The notes below the pieces were generated by a model that did not search any database, was not told the DNA's origin, and worked only from the letters and a program-made list of their open reading frames with translations. The position numbers and the translations under genes were made by a program. DNA of 64,000 bases from Hyphomicrobiales bacterium. GTDB taxonomy: Bacteria > Pseudomonadota > Alphaproteobacteria > Rhizobiales > Beijerinckiaceae. The stretch spans positions 3,123,001 through 3,187,000 of the forward strand of contig CAKNFJ010000001.1 of assembly GCA_930633495.1 (NCBI GenBank), in the 5' to 3' direction. Below are positions 21,611 through 30,702 of the stretch, one piece after another. Position 1 is the first letter of the stretch. Every line of letters starts with the position of its first letter.

Positions 21611-23044
21611 ATGGATGTAACGCGCCGTGCGGCAGCGATGGGAGGTCTTGCCCTGGTATCGGGCGGGGCGATGTCGACATCTGCCGGAGCCTGGGATGGC
21701 CTCGTCGTCGATGCCTTCGACAATGTCGAAGACTTCAAGATTGCGTCTGACGCCTATGTTTATGGCTATCCGCTCGTCACCATGGAGATGACGCGAAGGG
21801 TCATCACGAATGTCGCGGCGCCCGAGGGCACGCGCGCACCGATGGGCCAGATAATCAAGCTGCGGCAATATCCGAACTCGTCGTTCCGCGACGTGACCGC
21901 GCCCAACGCCGATACCCTCTACACCACGGCCTTCTTCGACGTCGGCGACGAGCCATGGGTCCTCGAAGCGCCGGACATGAACGGGCGCTATTTCCTGCTT
22001 CCGTTCCTCGACGGCTGGACGGAGGTCTTCGAGGTACCCGGAAAGCGCACCAACGGGACCGCCGCGCGAACCTATCTCGTGACCGGCCCGGGCTGGAAAG
22101 GCACCGTTCCGGCCGGGATGACGCAGCTGAAATCCCAGACCAGCATCGTCTGGCTGCTCGGCCGCATCTATTGCACCGGCACGCCGGAGGATTACGCGGC
22201 GGTGCACGCCCTTCAGGACAAGTTCAAGCTCTCGCCGCTGAGCGGCTACGGCAAGGGTTGGACCGCACCCGCCGGCAAGGTCGATGCTTCCATTGACATG
22301 AAGAAATCCGTTCGCGACCAGGTGAACGAGATGACGGCGACGCAGTATTTCACGTTGCTGGCCGACCTGCTGAAACGCAATCCGCCTTCGCCGAAGGATG
22401 CGCTGGCGCTGGCGCGCTTCGCCAAGATCGGCCTTGTCCCCGGCAAGAATTTCGATCCGAGTTCGATCGACAAACGCTGGGAAACGCGCCTGCCGAAGCT
22501 GTCCTTCGACCGCATCATGCTGCACTTCAAGTTCAGCGACGGCGACGTGCGGAACGTGAACGGCTGGGGCTACACCACCAAGGCGGGGAATTACGGCACC
22601 AACTACATCCAGCGTGCGCTCGTCACGGCCATCGGCCTCGGCGCCAACCGGCCGCAGGACGCCGTCTACCCGACCTCGCTGAAGCCATCCACCTTCCGCT
22701 CCTATGACGGCGCGAACAAATATGTGATGCGCTTCCCTGCGGGGCAGTTGCCGCCTGTGAAGGGGTTCTGGTCGTTGACGATGTATGACGAGGACTACTT
22801 CTTCGTCGAAAACAAGATCAACCGCTACTCGATGAGCATGCGCACCAACCCGACCCTGGACAAGGACGGGTCGCTGACGATCTACATCCAGAACGAGTCG
22901 CCGGGGGCGGACAAGGAAGCCAACTGGCTGCCTGCCCCCAAAGGCAAGTTCCTGCTGATGCTGCGTCTGTACTGGCCGAATGAGAAAAAGCCGTCGATCA
23001 TCGATGGTTCGTGGGTGATCCCGGCCGTGACGAAGGCAGGCTGA
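21611..23044 (+). CDS. DUF1254/DUF1214 domain exported protein
   Basis: A 477-residue protein of unknown function. An N-terminal export signal (MDVTRRAAAMGGLALVSGGAM, with a TRR pair that could be Tat-like) precedes DUF1254 (SDAYVYGYPLVTMEMTRR, APNADTLYTTAFFDV) and then DUF1214 (FRSYDGANKYVMRFPAGQLP, GFWSLTMYDEDYFF, NRYSMSMR). It is a lone gene: the 226 bp before it hold no clear operator, only a weak CTGCCCC/GGGGCAG pairing at 21530-21571, and a repeat follows it. Members are often periplasmic; no reaction is known to me. Confidence 0.9.
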   Translation: MDVTRRAAAMGGLALVSGGAMSTSAGAWDGLVVDAFDNVEDFKIASDAYVYGYPLVTMEMTRRVITNVAAPEGTRAPMGQIIKLRQYPNSSFRDVTAPNADTLYTTAFFDVGDEPWVLEAPDMNGRYFLLPFLDGWTEVFEVPGKRTNGTAARTYLVTGPGWKGTVPAGMTQLKSQTSIVWLLGRIYCTGTPEDYAAVHALQDKFKLSPLSGYGKGWTAPAGKVDASIDMKKSVRDQVNEMTATQYFTLLADLLKRNPPSPKDALALARFAKIGLVPGKNFDPSSIDKRWETRLPKLSFDRIMLHFKFSDGDVRNVNGWGYTTKAGNYGTNYIQRALVTAIGLGANRPQDAVYPTSLKPSTFRSYDGANKYVMRFPAGQLPPVKGFWSLTMYDEDYFFVENKINRYSMSMRTNPTLDKDGSLTIYIQNESPGADKEANWLPAPKGKFLLMLRLYWPNEKKPSIIDGSWVIPAVTKAG

Positions 23045-23082
23045 CGGCGCGGCTGGCCGAGGATCGGCGGCCATGCGACCTC

Positions 23083-23186
23083 AAGAGAGCCGTTCCGCGC
23101 TTATTCGAAGTGCGGAACGGCTCTTGGCTTTTGGTGGACCGCATTGTCTCACGCGAACGGCTGCCCGCTTCGCTCGAAGCTGCTTT
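23083..23186. repeat. Two-hairpin intergenic repeat, copy 2
   Basis: Diverged relative of the element at 16785-16890: hairpin GAGCCGTTCCGC (23087-23098) with GCGGAACGGCTC (23112-23123), then the shared segments ACCGCATTGTCTCACGCGAA and CTTCGCTCGAAGCTGCTTTA. Like copy 1 it lies between convergent genes, here the DUF1254 gene and an importer permease, and may terminate transcription from both sides. Confidence 0.7.
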
Positions 23187-23196
23187 ATCCGGCCGG

Positions 23197-24075
23197 TCAG
23201 CTCGATCGGTAGCGGCTCTGGACGATGAGGTGCGCCCCTACCGTCAGCAGAATGGTCGCGGTCATCAGGATGAACGAGATGGCGCCGCCGAAAGGCCAGT
23301 TGTTCTGCTGCGCGAACTGGCCGTAGACGAGCGGTCCCATCATCTGGAATTTCGGCCCGCCGAGCAGAACGGGCGTGGCATAGGCGTTCATAGCGAGGAT
23401 GAAGGTCAGGATCGTGCCGGCGAGGATGCCGGGCAAGGCGAGCGGCCAGAGCACCCGGCGGAACATGGCCGCAGGCCCGGCGCCGAGGCTGAAGGCCGCC
23501 TCCTCGACATTGCGGGGAATGCCCTCGATCACGCTCTGCAGGGAGAGCACCATGAAGGGCAGGTTGACCGCGATGATGCCGATCAGCACCGCCACTTCGG
23601 TGTACATGATCTCGAGCGGCTGATCGATGACGCCGAGCCCGATCAGCGAGGCGTTGAGCGCGCCGCGGCTGCCGAAGGCGGTCATCCAGCCGGCGGCGCG
23701 CACGGCGTTGCCGACGAACAGCGGCAGGACCACCGCGATGACCAGGAGGTTCTTGAAGCGGCTTTGCGTGCGCGCCAACACATAGGCGAGCGGAAAGCCG
23801 AGGACGAGGCAGACCAGCGTGCAGATCACCGCCACGCGCACGGTGCGGGCAAGAACGTTGAGATAATAGGCGTCGGTGAAGAACTTGACGTAGTTCTCGA
23901 TGACCAGAGCATCGACCATGAACTGGCCGGGCACGAACTTGTTGAGCGAATAGCGGAACAGGATCGCGAGGGGGCCGAGCAGCATGACGGCGACGAAGAG
24001 CGTCGCCGGCACGACGAGCAGGCCGGCGAGGTTCGTCCGGGCGCCGGCGACGGCTTCGGGGGCGGTCGTGCTCAT
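23197..24075 (-). CDS. ABC transporter permease, PotB type
   Basis: Inner-membrane permease, 292 residues, about six transmembrane helices, with the spermidine/putrescine-family loop GIPRNVEEAAFSLGAGPAAMFRRVLWPLALPG that contacts the ATPase. The ATG at 24075 follows AGGAGTTGGCT and is preferred over a TTG two codons upstream. It is the last gene of the importer and is separated from the binding-protein gene by a 130-bp inverted-repeat element. Confidence 0.92.
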   Translation of the reverse strand: MSTTAPEAVAGARTNLAGLLVVPATLFVAVMLLGPLAILFRYSLNKFVPGQFMVDALVIENYVKFFTDAYYLNVLARTVRVAVICTLVCLVLGFPLAYVLARTQSRFKNLLVIAVVLPLFVGNAVRAAGWMTAFGSRGALNASLIGLGVIDQPLEIMYTEVAVLIGIIAVNLPFMVLSLQSVIEGIPRNVEEAAFSLGAGPAAMFRRVLWPLALPGILAGTILTFILAMNAYATPVLLGGPKFQMMGPLVYGQFAQQNNWPFGGAISFILMTATILLTVGAHLIVQSRYRSS

Positions 24076-24086
24076 AGCCAACTCCT

Positions 24087-24216
24087 GTCGTTCCGGAGCA
24101 TGCCAAAGGCATGAACCCGGAACCCACGACCGGGCGAGCGATCGCGATTGTCGAAAATACAGGTCTCGCCCAGTCGTGGGTTCCGGGTTCGCTCCTGCGG
24201 AGCGCCCCGGAATGAC
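24087..24216. repeat. Inverted-repeat element inside the importer operon
   Basis: Arms GAACCCGGAACCCACGACCG... (from 24113) and ...GTGGGTTCCGGGTTC (to 24190) pair over 26 bases with one mismatch; outer GTCGTTCCGG (24087) and CCGGAATGAC (to 24216) also pair. It fills the whole gap between the binding-protein stop and the permease ribosome site and may tune relative expression. Confidence 0.7.
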
Positions 24217-24226
24217 AAAGGAGGCA

Positions 24227-25273
24227 TCACCCTTTGAAGACCTTGTCCCACCATTCCTTCATCGCCGAGTCGTTCTTGGCGAGGAAGGCATAGTCGAGGT
24301 CCCGCAGGGTCTTTTCCTCCTCCGGCGTGAAGCCGATGCGCTTCTGCAGAGCGGGATCGATATTGAGGCCTGTGACCGTGCCGTTGTAGCCCATGTCGAC
24401 GGCGAAGGCTTCCTGCGGGGCCTTGGCGAGCATCGCGTCCATATAGGCGTAGGCGTTGGCCTTGTTCGGCGCATTCTTGGCGATGACGAAGCCCGAGACA
24501 TAGGTCGGGATGCCCTCGACCGGCGAGACGGCCTCGCAGGGGATGCCAGCGTTCTGCCACTGGACGACGCGTGCCTTCCAGATCGCGCTGATGCCGATTT
24601 CCTCGTTCTTCATCGCGGCGGCGAACGCTTCGTTGGTCGGATAGACGCGTCCGCCTGCCTTCTTCACCGCCAGCAGAACCTCCTTGGCCTTTTCGAGGTC
24701 GTTCATGTCCTTGCCGCCGGTCGCGGCCATCGAGGCGGCGATGAAGATCGACTGATACTGGATGTCGATGAATCCGATCTTGGAGCCCCATTTCGGATCG
24801 AGCCAGTCCTTGAAGCCCTTTGGAGCAGGCGAGATCAGCTTGGGATTGTAGATGACGACGTTGCCCGAATAGATGTGCCCCGCGCCGTAAGGGTACTTCA
24901 TCGTCGGCAGCAGGTTCTTGGCGTTGGGCAGCTTGGAATAGTCGATCTGCTCCAGAACGCCGGCTTCGTTCATCTCGTACATGTTGGCGGCGGAGAAGCC
25001 CTGGATGTCGACGGTGCCGCGCGGCAGGCGCTTTTCGGCGACCATCTTGGCCCGGCGCGGCGCGTCGCCGGCCTGGTCCTGCACCACCTCGATGCCCTTG
25101 GGCTTGAGGATCGGGTCCTCGATGTTCTTGGTCAGCAGCCGGGCATAGTCGCCGCCCCAGGTGCCGACCACGGCACGGCCTGCGGACTGGGCGAAGGCCG
25201 GCGTGCCGGCGGCTGTGGCGAGCGCCGCGGCGCCGGCACCTTTCAGCAGGTCGCGCCTGTCGAATGCGGTCAT
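24227..25273 (-). CDS. ABC transporter substrate-binding protein, PotD-like
   Basis: Periplasmic receptor of 348 residues, family-1 extracellular solute-binding fold of the spermidine/putrescine type. The leader MTAFDRRDLLKGAGAAALAT carries a twin-arginine-like RRDLLKG motif, so export may be by Tat. Later landmarks include GTWGGDYARLLTKNIEDPIL near the mature N-terminus. It belongs to a permease - ATPase - binding protein - permease unit reading leftward from 27187. The two amidohydrolases just upstream suggest the ligand is a peptide-like or amide compound rather than a polyamine. Confidence 0.92.
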   Translation of the reverse strand: MTAFDRRDLLKGAGAAALATAAGTPAFAQSAGRAVVGTWGGDYARLLTKNIEDPILKPKGIEVVQDQAGDAPRRAKMVAEKRLPRGTVDIQGFSAANMYEMNEAGVLEQIDYSKLPNAKNLLPTMKYPYGAGHIYSGNVVIYNPKLISPAPKGFKDWLDPKWGSKIGFIDIQYQSIFIAASMAATGGKDMNDLEKAKEVLLAVKKAGGRVYPTNEAFAAAMKNEEIGISAIWKARVVQWQNAGIPCEAVSPVEGIPTYVSGFVIAKNAPNKANAYAYMDAMLAKAPQEAFAVDMGYNGTVTGLNIDPALQKRIGFTPEEEKTLRDLDYAFLAKNDSAMKEWWDKVFKG

Positions 25274-25309
25274 GATCCTATCCCCTCTTGTCAGGACGCC
25301 GAACGGAGC

Positions 25310-26368
25310 TCACGCTCCGCGCGGATAGACGAGCCCGGCGTCTTCGGCCCAGCCTATCGTGATGGTCTCGTCCGGCCGCGGCTCGGGGAGCCCCGGCCGG
25401 TTCGGGATCTGCAGCAGCATGCGATCATGCTCGTCGAGCGCGACCTGGATGTCGAGGACCGCGCCGAGATAGGAGGCGTGCTCGACCCGGGCCTGGAAGC
25501 GGTTCGGCAGGCCGTCGGTCTCTCCGCCGACCGCGATCCGCTCGGGCCGGAGAGCCAGGGTCGCCGGCCCCGGCGCGGCGGCGGCGGCGCAGGCGATGGC
25601 AAGCCCGCCGGCCGTCCGGAAGCGGCCGGGACCGCTGACCTCGCCATCGAGGAAGGCGCTGCGCCCGATGAAGCTGGCGACGAAGCGATCGGCCGGCTTC
25701 TCGTAGAGTTCGCGCTGGCTGCCGATCTGGCGCACCTGGCCCTTCTCCATCACCACGAGGCGGTCCGCCATCGTCAGCGCCTCCTCTTGGTCGTGCGTGA
25801 CCATGATCGTGGTGAGGCCGAGCTTGCGCTGCAATTCGCGGATCTCGACGCGCACCTCCAGCCTGAGCTTGGCATCGAGGTTGGAGAGCGGCTCGTCGAG
25901 GAGCAGAACCTGCGGCTCCATCGCCAACGCACGGGCGAGCGCGACACGCTGCTGCTGGCCGCCGGAGAGCTGCCGCGGATAGCGCGCGTCGAAGCCGTCG
26001 AGCCGGACGAGCCGCAGGGCCTCCGCGACGCGCGGGCCGCGTTCGGCCTGCGGAACCTTGTGCATCTCCAGGCCGAAGGCGACGTTCTGCGCCACCGTCA
26101 TGTGCGGGAACAGTGCATAGCTCTGGAAGACGAGGCCGCAGTGACGCTTCCAGGGCGGCAGATCGGTGACGTCGCGCTCGCCGATGGTGATGCGGCCCGA
26201 TGTCGGCGCGATGAAGCCGGCGATCATGCGCAGCGTCGTCGTCTTGCCGCAGCCCGAGGGGCCGAGCAGCACCAGGAATTCACCGTCGGCGATCGCGATG
26301 TCGACGTCGTCGACCGCGGTGAACTCGCCATAGGTCTTTTGCAGATGCGAAATCGAGAGCCGCGCCAT
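25310..26368 (-). CDS. ABC transporter ATP-binding protein, PotA-like
   Basis: ATPase of 352 residues powering the importer. Walker A GPSGCGKTTTLR (about residues 36-47), signature LSGGQQQRVALARALA, Walker B VLLLDEPLSNLDAKLR, switch histidine in VTHDQEEALTMADR, and a C-terminal TOBE domain from about residue 240. Start at 26368 lies 3 bp after the upstream permease stop. Confidence 0.95.
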   Translation of the reverse strand: MARLSISHLQKTYGEFTAVDDVDIAIADGEFLVLLGPSGCGKTTTLRMIAGFIAPTSGRITIGERDVTDLPPWKRHCGLVFQSYALFPHMTVAQNVAFGLEMHKVPQAERGPRVAEALRLVRLDGFDARYPRQLSGGQQQRVALARALAMEPQVLLLDEPLSNLDAKLRLEVRVEIRELQRKLGLTTIMVTHDQEEALTMADRLVVMEKGQVRQIGSQRELYEKPADRFVASFIGRSAFLDGEVSGPGRFRTAGGLAIACAAAAAPGPATLALRPERIAVGGETDGLPNRFQARVEHASYLGAVLDIQVALDEHDRMLLQIPNRPGLPEPRPDETITIGWAEDAGLVYPRGA

Positions 26369-26371
26369 TCG

Positions 26372-27187
26372 TCACACCACCCGGCTCAGTTTGACATAGC
26401 GATCGGTCACGATCATCGCGGCACCGATCAGGACGATCTGGATGAGCGAGGCCGCGGCCACGGTCGGATCGATCTTCCATTCGAGATATTGCAGGATCGC
26501 GATCGGCAGCGTCGTCCGGCCCGGCCCGACGAGGAAGAGGCTCATCTCGAGATTGCCGAACGAGGTGACGAAGCCGAACAGCGAGGCGGCGACAAGGCCG
26601 GGGCGGATGCTCGGCAGCGTCACCCGCCAGAACGTCGTGAAGGGGCCGGCGCCGAGATTCTGCGCCGCCTCCTCGATCGAGCGGTCGAAGCCGGCGAGGC
26701 TCGCCGTCACCAGCCGCACAACCCAAGGGATCACGACGAGGCTGTGCGCCGCGATCAGTCCGATGAGCGAGCCCATCACCGGGATCTCCGTGGCGATCTC
26801 GACCTCTATCTGGAAGACATAGGTGGCGGTGCCGAGCACGATGCCCGGCATCACCAGCGGCAGCAGCAGGAAGGTGCTGATGCCGGACCCGAGCGGGATG
26901 CGATGGCGCATCAGGGCGAGGCTGGCCGGCACGCCGAGAACGAGGCCGATCACCGTGGCCGCGATGCCGACCTGCAGGCTCAGCATGAAACCGTCGATGA
27001 AGGATTTGTTGTTCGCGGCGGCGGCGAACCATTGCAGCGAATAGCCTTCCGGCGGGAAGGACGGGATCTCCTGGCGGAAGAAGGCGAGCCAGGTGACGAA
27101 GATCAGGGGAAGCAGGATGAAGCCGAGCGAAAGCGCGGCCGCGCCGTTCAGGGCGTAGCGCCCGAGCCGCAGGGAGCCCGCGCTCAT
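26372..27187 (-). CDS. ABC transporter permease, PotC type
   Basis: Inner-membrane permease of 271 residues with about six helices and the contact loop RSIEEAAQNLGAGPFTTFWRVTLPSIRPG. The ATG at 27187 (MSAGSLRLGRYALNG) is preferred; an open frame extends upstream but without membrane-protein character. First gene of the importer unit; a TetR-type site lies about 108 bp upstream, the same site type found before the TetR gene at 30640. Confidence 0.93.
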   Translation of the reverse strand: MSAGSLRLGRYALNGAAALSLGFILLPLIFVTWLAFFRQEIPSFPPEGYSLQWFAAAANNKSFIDGFMLSLQVGIAATVIGLVLGVPASLALMRHRIPLGSGISTFLLLPLVMPGIVLGTATYVFQIEVEIATEIPVMGSLIGLIAAHSLVVIPWVVRLVTASLAGFDRSIEEAAQNLGAGPFTTFWRVTLPSIRPGLVAASLFGFVTSFGNLEMSLFLVGPGRTTLPIAILQYLEWKIDPTVAAASLIQIVLIGAAMIVTDRYVKLSRVV

Positions 27188-27292
27188 CGGATACCTCCCG
27201 TGCGGCGTTCCGCGCCGGTTTCTCGATGCATCCAGTTCGACATGGAGGCTAAGGCCCCTCCCTCGTTCGCCCGAAACCTTGCGATGCAACTT

Positions 27293-27313
27293 ACAAACAG
27301 TGAAGCCTGTTTT
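27293..27313. promoter_or_regulatory. TetR-type operator before the importer
   Basis: AAACAG (27295-27300), TGAAGC, CTGTTT (27307-27312). The half AAGCCTGTTTTT and the flank CAAACA recur at 30683-30702 before the TetR gene. It lies in the 163-bp gap between the importer and the amidohydrolase gene. Confidence 0.6.
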
Positions 27314-27350
27314 TCTCTCACGTCGCGCTCAGCCATGAGGCAAGCGTGTT

Positions 27351-28586
27351 TCAATGCAGGGTGTTCTTGTGGAAGACCCCGCCCTTCATGATCGCGGCCA
27401 GATGCCGTCCCTGCTCCTGGAACAGCGCGAGGTCCTTCAGCGGATCGCCATCCACGAGGATCAGGTCTGCGAAGGCGCCGGTCTGAACCGTGCCGAGCTT
27501 GCCTTCCATGCGCAGGACCTGGGCGCCCACCGTCGTCGCCGAGCGGATGATCTCCAGCGGCGAAAGCACCTCGCGGCGCAGCAGGAATTCGCGCGACTGC
27601 TCGCTCTGCAACTGGCCGAGCAGGTCCGAGCCGTAGGCGACGGGAACGCCGGCGCGTTTGCAGATCTCCAGCGAGCGCAGGCCGCCGTCGATGACGAGGT
27701 CGTTCTTGGCCAGCATGTCGCCGGTCATGCCGAACTCGGCCGCCCGTTCCTTCATCGCGTAATAGGCGACGAGATTGGCGGTGAGGAACATGTCGTTCTC
27801 CGCCATCAGCTTGGCCGAGGCCTCGTCGATCAGGTTGCCGTGCTCGATCGCGCGCACGCCGCATTGCGCGGCACGGGTGATCGCTTCCGGCGTATAGGCG
27901 TGGGCGCAGACATAGCGGCCGAAGGCCTTGGCCTCCTCGACCGCGGCCTTCACCTCGTCGACGCTGAACTGCATCGAGTCGAGCGGATCATAGGGGCTGG
28001 CGACACCGCCTGACATCATGATCTTGATGTGGTCGGCGCCCAGCCGCATCTGCTCGCGCACCGATTTGCGCACCGAGGAGGTGCCGTCCGAAACGTTCAT
28101 CGTATAGGCCATGGCGTTGCAGCAATGGCAGCGCGCGCCGAAATCGGTGCGCCGGCGCGGGTCGCTGTGGCCGCCGGTCGGGCCGATGGCGGCGCCGGCG
28201 ATGAACAGGCGGGGCCCGGCGACATCGCCCTTCTCGACGGCTTCCTTGATGCCCCAGTCGGCGCCGCCGGTGTCGCGCACGCTGGTGAAGCCGCGGTCGA
28301 GCATGCCCTTCATCAGCCTGACCGCGCGCGCCGTCATCAGCGTCAGCGGCATGCTCTCCATGCTGCGGATATAGACCTCGGAGAGGAAGACATGGACATG
28401 GCTGTCGATCAGCCCGGGCATCAGCGTGCGGCCGCCGCAATCGACGACATCGGCTTTAGCGGCTTTCAGCGGCTTGTCCGAGAGTTCGCGGATCGTGTCG
28501 CCCTCGATCAGCAGCTCATAGCCTTGTCGAATCTCGCCGAAAGCGGGCTCCAGCAGGGCGAAGTTCTTGAAGTGCAGCGCCGTCAT
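27351..28586 (-). CDS. Metal-dependent amidohydrolase (imidazolonepropionase/Xaa-Arg dipeptidase-like), copy A
   Basis: A 411-residue hydrolase with RTLMPGLIDSHVHVFL (HxH site), DHIKIMMSGGVASPYDPLD (candidate carboxylated lysine), CAHAYTPEAI, AIEHGNLIDE and AYGSDLLGQ (catalytic Asp). Proteins of this branch cleave dipeptides or similar amides; several are Xaa-Arg/Lys dipeptidases. It is a paralogue of the next gene, with equal length and matching motifs throughout. The ATG at 28586 (MTALHFKNFALLEP) has GGGAGATC upstream. It lies between the Pot-type importer and its paralogue on the same strand, so both enzymes likely process the imported solute. Confidence 0.88.
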   Translation of the reverse strand: MTALHFKNFALLEPAFGEIRQGYELLIEGDTIRELSDKPLKAAKADVVDCGGRTLMPGLIDSHVHVFLSEVYIRSMESMPLTLMTARAVRLMKGMLDRGFTSVRDTGGADWGIKEAVEKGDVAGPRLFIAGAAIGPTGGHSDPRRRTDFGARCHCCNAMAYTMNVSDGTSSVRKSVREQMRLGADHIKIMMSGGVASPYDPLDSMQFSVDEVKAAVEEAKAFGRYVCAHAYTPEAITRAAQCGVRAIEHGNLIDEASAKLMAENDMFLTANLVAYYAMKERAAEFGMTGDMLAKNDLVIDGGLRSLEICKRAGVPVAYGSDLLGQLQSEQSREFLLRREVLSPLEIIRSATTVGAQVLRMEGKLGTVQTGAFADLILVDGDPLKDLALFQEQGRHLAAIMKGGVFHKNTLH

Positions 28587-28737
28587 GACCGATCTCCCAG
28601 CCAGCCGATCCGCATGGCGGCATCGGTTGCGACCTCTGATATATGATGCCGACAATTCACGGATGTCGAGCGTGTGCGAACCGCTTCGGGGCGGGCGGAG
28701 GCTTGCGGTCCAGACCCGGGCTTCCGCGGCATTCCGA

Positions 28738-29973
28738 TCAACCCAGGCTGGCGCGCTTGACGAAGGCGCCGCCTTTCATGATCAGCGGCATGTGCCGGCC
28801 CTGGCGGGTCAGCAGCGCGAGGTCCTTCAGCGGATCGCCGTCGACCACGATCAGATCGGCATGGGCGCCGGGGGCGACAGCGCCGATCAGGCCTTCCATC
28901 TTCAGGAGCTTGGCCGCGACATGGGTCGCCGAGGCGATGACCTCGTGGGCCGGCAGGGCGCGGCCGCGGATCACGAACTCTTCCGACTGATATTTGTGCA
29001 TGTCGCCGAGGAGGTCGCTGCCATAAGCCATGGCCAGGCCGGCCTTCTTCATGATCGCGAGCGATTCCATGCCGGCGGAGCGGACGACGTCGACCTTGGC
29101 GACCGAATCCGGCGGGAATCCGAGCTTCGGCCCGTCGGAGACCAGCTTGTCGTAGGTGACGAGGGTCGGCACGGCGACGGCGCCTTTCGCGGCGGCGAAC
29201 GTGGCTGTCTCGGCCTCGATCAGGTTGCAGTGCTCGAGCGAGTGGACGCCGGCCTCGACGCAGCGGCGAATGGCATCATCCGTATAGACATGCGCCGAGA
29301 CATAGGTGCCGGCCATCTTCGCTTCCTCGACCACCGCTTCCAGCTCGCTCACCGAGAAGCCGAGGAAATGGATGGGGTCGGTCGGCGAGGCGCAGCCGCC
29401 ATTGGCCATGATCTTGATGAAGTCGGCGCCGCCCTTCAGCTCCTCGCGCGCGGCGCGGCGCACTGCGTCGACACCGTCGCAGATTCGGCCGAGCGCGCCC
29501 AGCCGATGGCGCTCGATCGCGCTCGGGCGGTCGTCGTAGCGGCCGCGGAAATCGGCATGGCCGCCGGTCTGGCTCAGTGCCTTGCCGGAGATGACGAGAC
29601 GCGGCGTCGGGAAATCGCCTTCCTCCGTCGCTTGCTTCAGGCCGAAATCGGCGCCGCCGACATCGCGCACGGTGGTGAAGCCGCGCATCAACATCGCCCG
29701 CATGATCCCGAAGGAGCGGGCGGTGACGAGCGAGTCGGGCAGGCGGGCATTGGCGCCGAGATCGGCGACGCCGGCCACGACATGAACATGCGCGTCGATC
29801 AGGCCGGGCATCAGCGTCCTGCCCTTGAGATCGACGACCTTCGCCTTGGCAGCGGTCACGGCCTTGCCGACCTCGCGGATGGTGCCGCCCTCGACGAGGA
29901 CGCTGACCGGCGCGCCTGCCTCCGGCGCCGAGCCGTCGACGATGCGGGCGTTGGTGAAGAGGGTGGAGGCCAC
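28738..29973 (-). CDS. Metal-dependent amidohydrolase, copy B
   Basis: 411 residues, same family and length as the previous entry. Shared landmarks: RTLMPGLIDAHVHVVAG, TTVRDVGGADFGLK, DFIKIMANGGCASPTDP, SAHVYTDDAI, SLEHCNLIEAE and AYGSDLLGDM. All metal-binding positions are kept, so both copies should be active, perhaps on different side chains or stereoisomers. It starts 16 bp after the TetR stop and is probably co-transcribed with it, so the regulator and enzyme are made together. Confidence 0.88.
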   Translation of the reverse strand: MASTLFTNARIVDGSAPEAGAPVSVLVEGGTIREVGKAVTAAKAKVVDLKGRTLMPGLIDAHVHVVAGVADLGANARLPDSLVTARSFGIMRAMLMRGFTTVRDVGGADFGLKQATEEGDFPTPRLVISGKALSQTGGHADFRGRYDDRPSAIERHRLGALGRICDGVDAVRRAAREELKGGADFIKIMANGGCASPTDPIHFLGFSVSELEAVVEEAKMAGTYVSAHVYTDDAIRRCVEAGVHSLEHCNLIEAETATFAAAKGAVAVPTLVTYDKLVSDGPKLGFPPDSVAKVDVVRSAGMESLAIMKKAGLAMAYGSDLLGDMHKYQSEEFVIRGRALPAHEVIASATHVAAKLLKMEGLIGAVAPGAHADLIVVDGDPLKDLALLTRQGRHMPLIMKGGAFVKRASLG

Positions 29974-29989
29974 GGGCAGGTTCCTTCGG

Positions 29990-30640
29990 CTAGGCCAAAC
30001 GATCGGGGGCGGACGGGTTCGGAGCCGTCGCCGCGGATTTCATCGGGAAATGTTGCCGGACCTGCTCTTTCCAGAAGCGCATGAGGCCCTCGTAATAGGC
30101 GGGGTCGTTCGGTCGCAGCACCGTCTGGCTGATCATGCCGCGGAACAGGCACATGGTGGCGTTCATCACAGTCCGGGTGTGATCCGGCGCCGTGCCGGCG
30201 CGGGCCGCCAGAGCGGTCCAGATCGCGTCGAGCCCGGCGTGGAACTCGCGGACGGTTGGGATCAGCTCGGCCCGGAAGTCGGGATTGTGCCGGGCTTCGG
30301 GCAGGTACTCCATCGTCACGACGAAGAGCCGGTCGTCCATCATCCGCCAGATGTAATCGACGATCTCGTCGCTCGATCCGCCCCGCGCCATGAATTCTTC
30401 GGCGAAACGGTGCAGGTCGCGCGTGCTCTTGCTGAGCAGGTCGGCGATGGAGGCGCTGATGATGGCTTCGCGGCTGGCGAAATGATGCGTCAGCGCTCCG
30501 CGCGAAACACCGGCCTGGCGAGCGATGTCGGATGTCGTGGTGCGGGAGAGGCCTTGCTGGTGCATCAAGTCGATGGTGGCCCCCATCAACCGCGCCGAGG
30601 TCTCGGCGCTCCGCTCCTTCTGTGACCGCCGTTTGCTCAT
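29990..30640 (-). CDS. TetR family transcriptional regulator
   Basis: A 216-residue repressor: helix-turn-helix in TTTSDIARQAGVSRGALTHHFASREAI (about residues 31-57) and a ligand domain ending WKEQVRQHF. The ATG at 30640 (MSKRRSQKERSAE) is preferred over a TTG at 30685, which would lie within the presumed operator. An AAACAA-N6-CTGTTT site lies 44-61 bp upstream and a close copy lies before the Pot-type importer at 27295, so autoregulation plus control of the importer and amidohydrolases is likely. Confidence 0.9.
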   Translation of the reverse strand: MSKRRSQKERSAETSARLMGATIDLMHQQGLSRTTTSDIARQAGVSRGALTHHFASREAIISASIADLLSKSTRDLHRFAEEFMARGGSSDEIVDYIWRMMDDRLFVVTMEYLPEARHNPDFRAELIPTVREFHAGLDAIWTALAARAGTAPDHTRTVMNATMCLFRGMISQTVLRPNDPAYYEGLMRFWKEQVRQHFPMKSAATAPNPSAPDRLA

Positions 30641-30682
30641 CGATGCTTCCGCTTCGCTTCGGCAAAGCTCGCGTGGATTAAG

Positions 30683-30702
30683 CAAACAATCAAGCCTGTT
30701 TT
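30683..30702. promoter_or_regulatory. TetR-type operator before the tetR gene
   Basis: CAAACAATCAAGCCTGTTTT, with arms AAACAA (30684-30689) and CTGTTT (30696-30701). It matches the site at 27293-27313 at most positions and sits upstream of the TetR gene starting at 30640. Confidence 0.6.
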
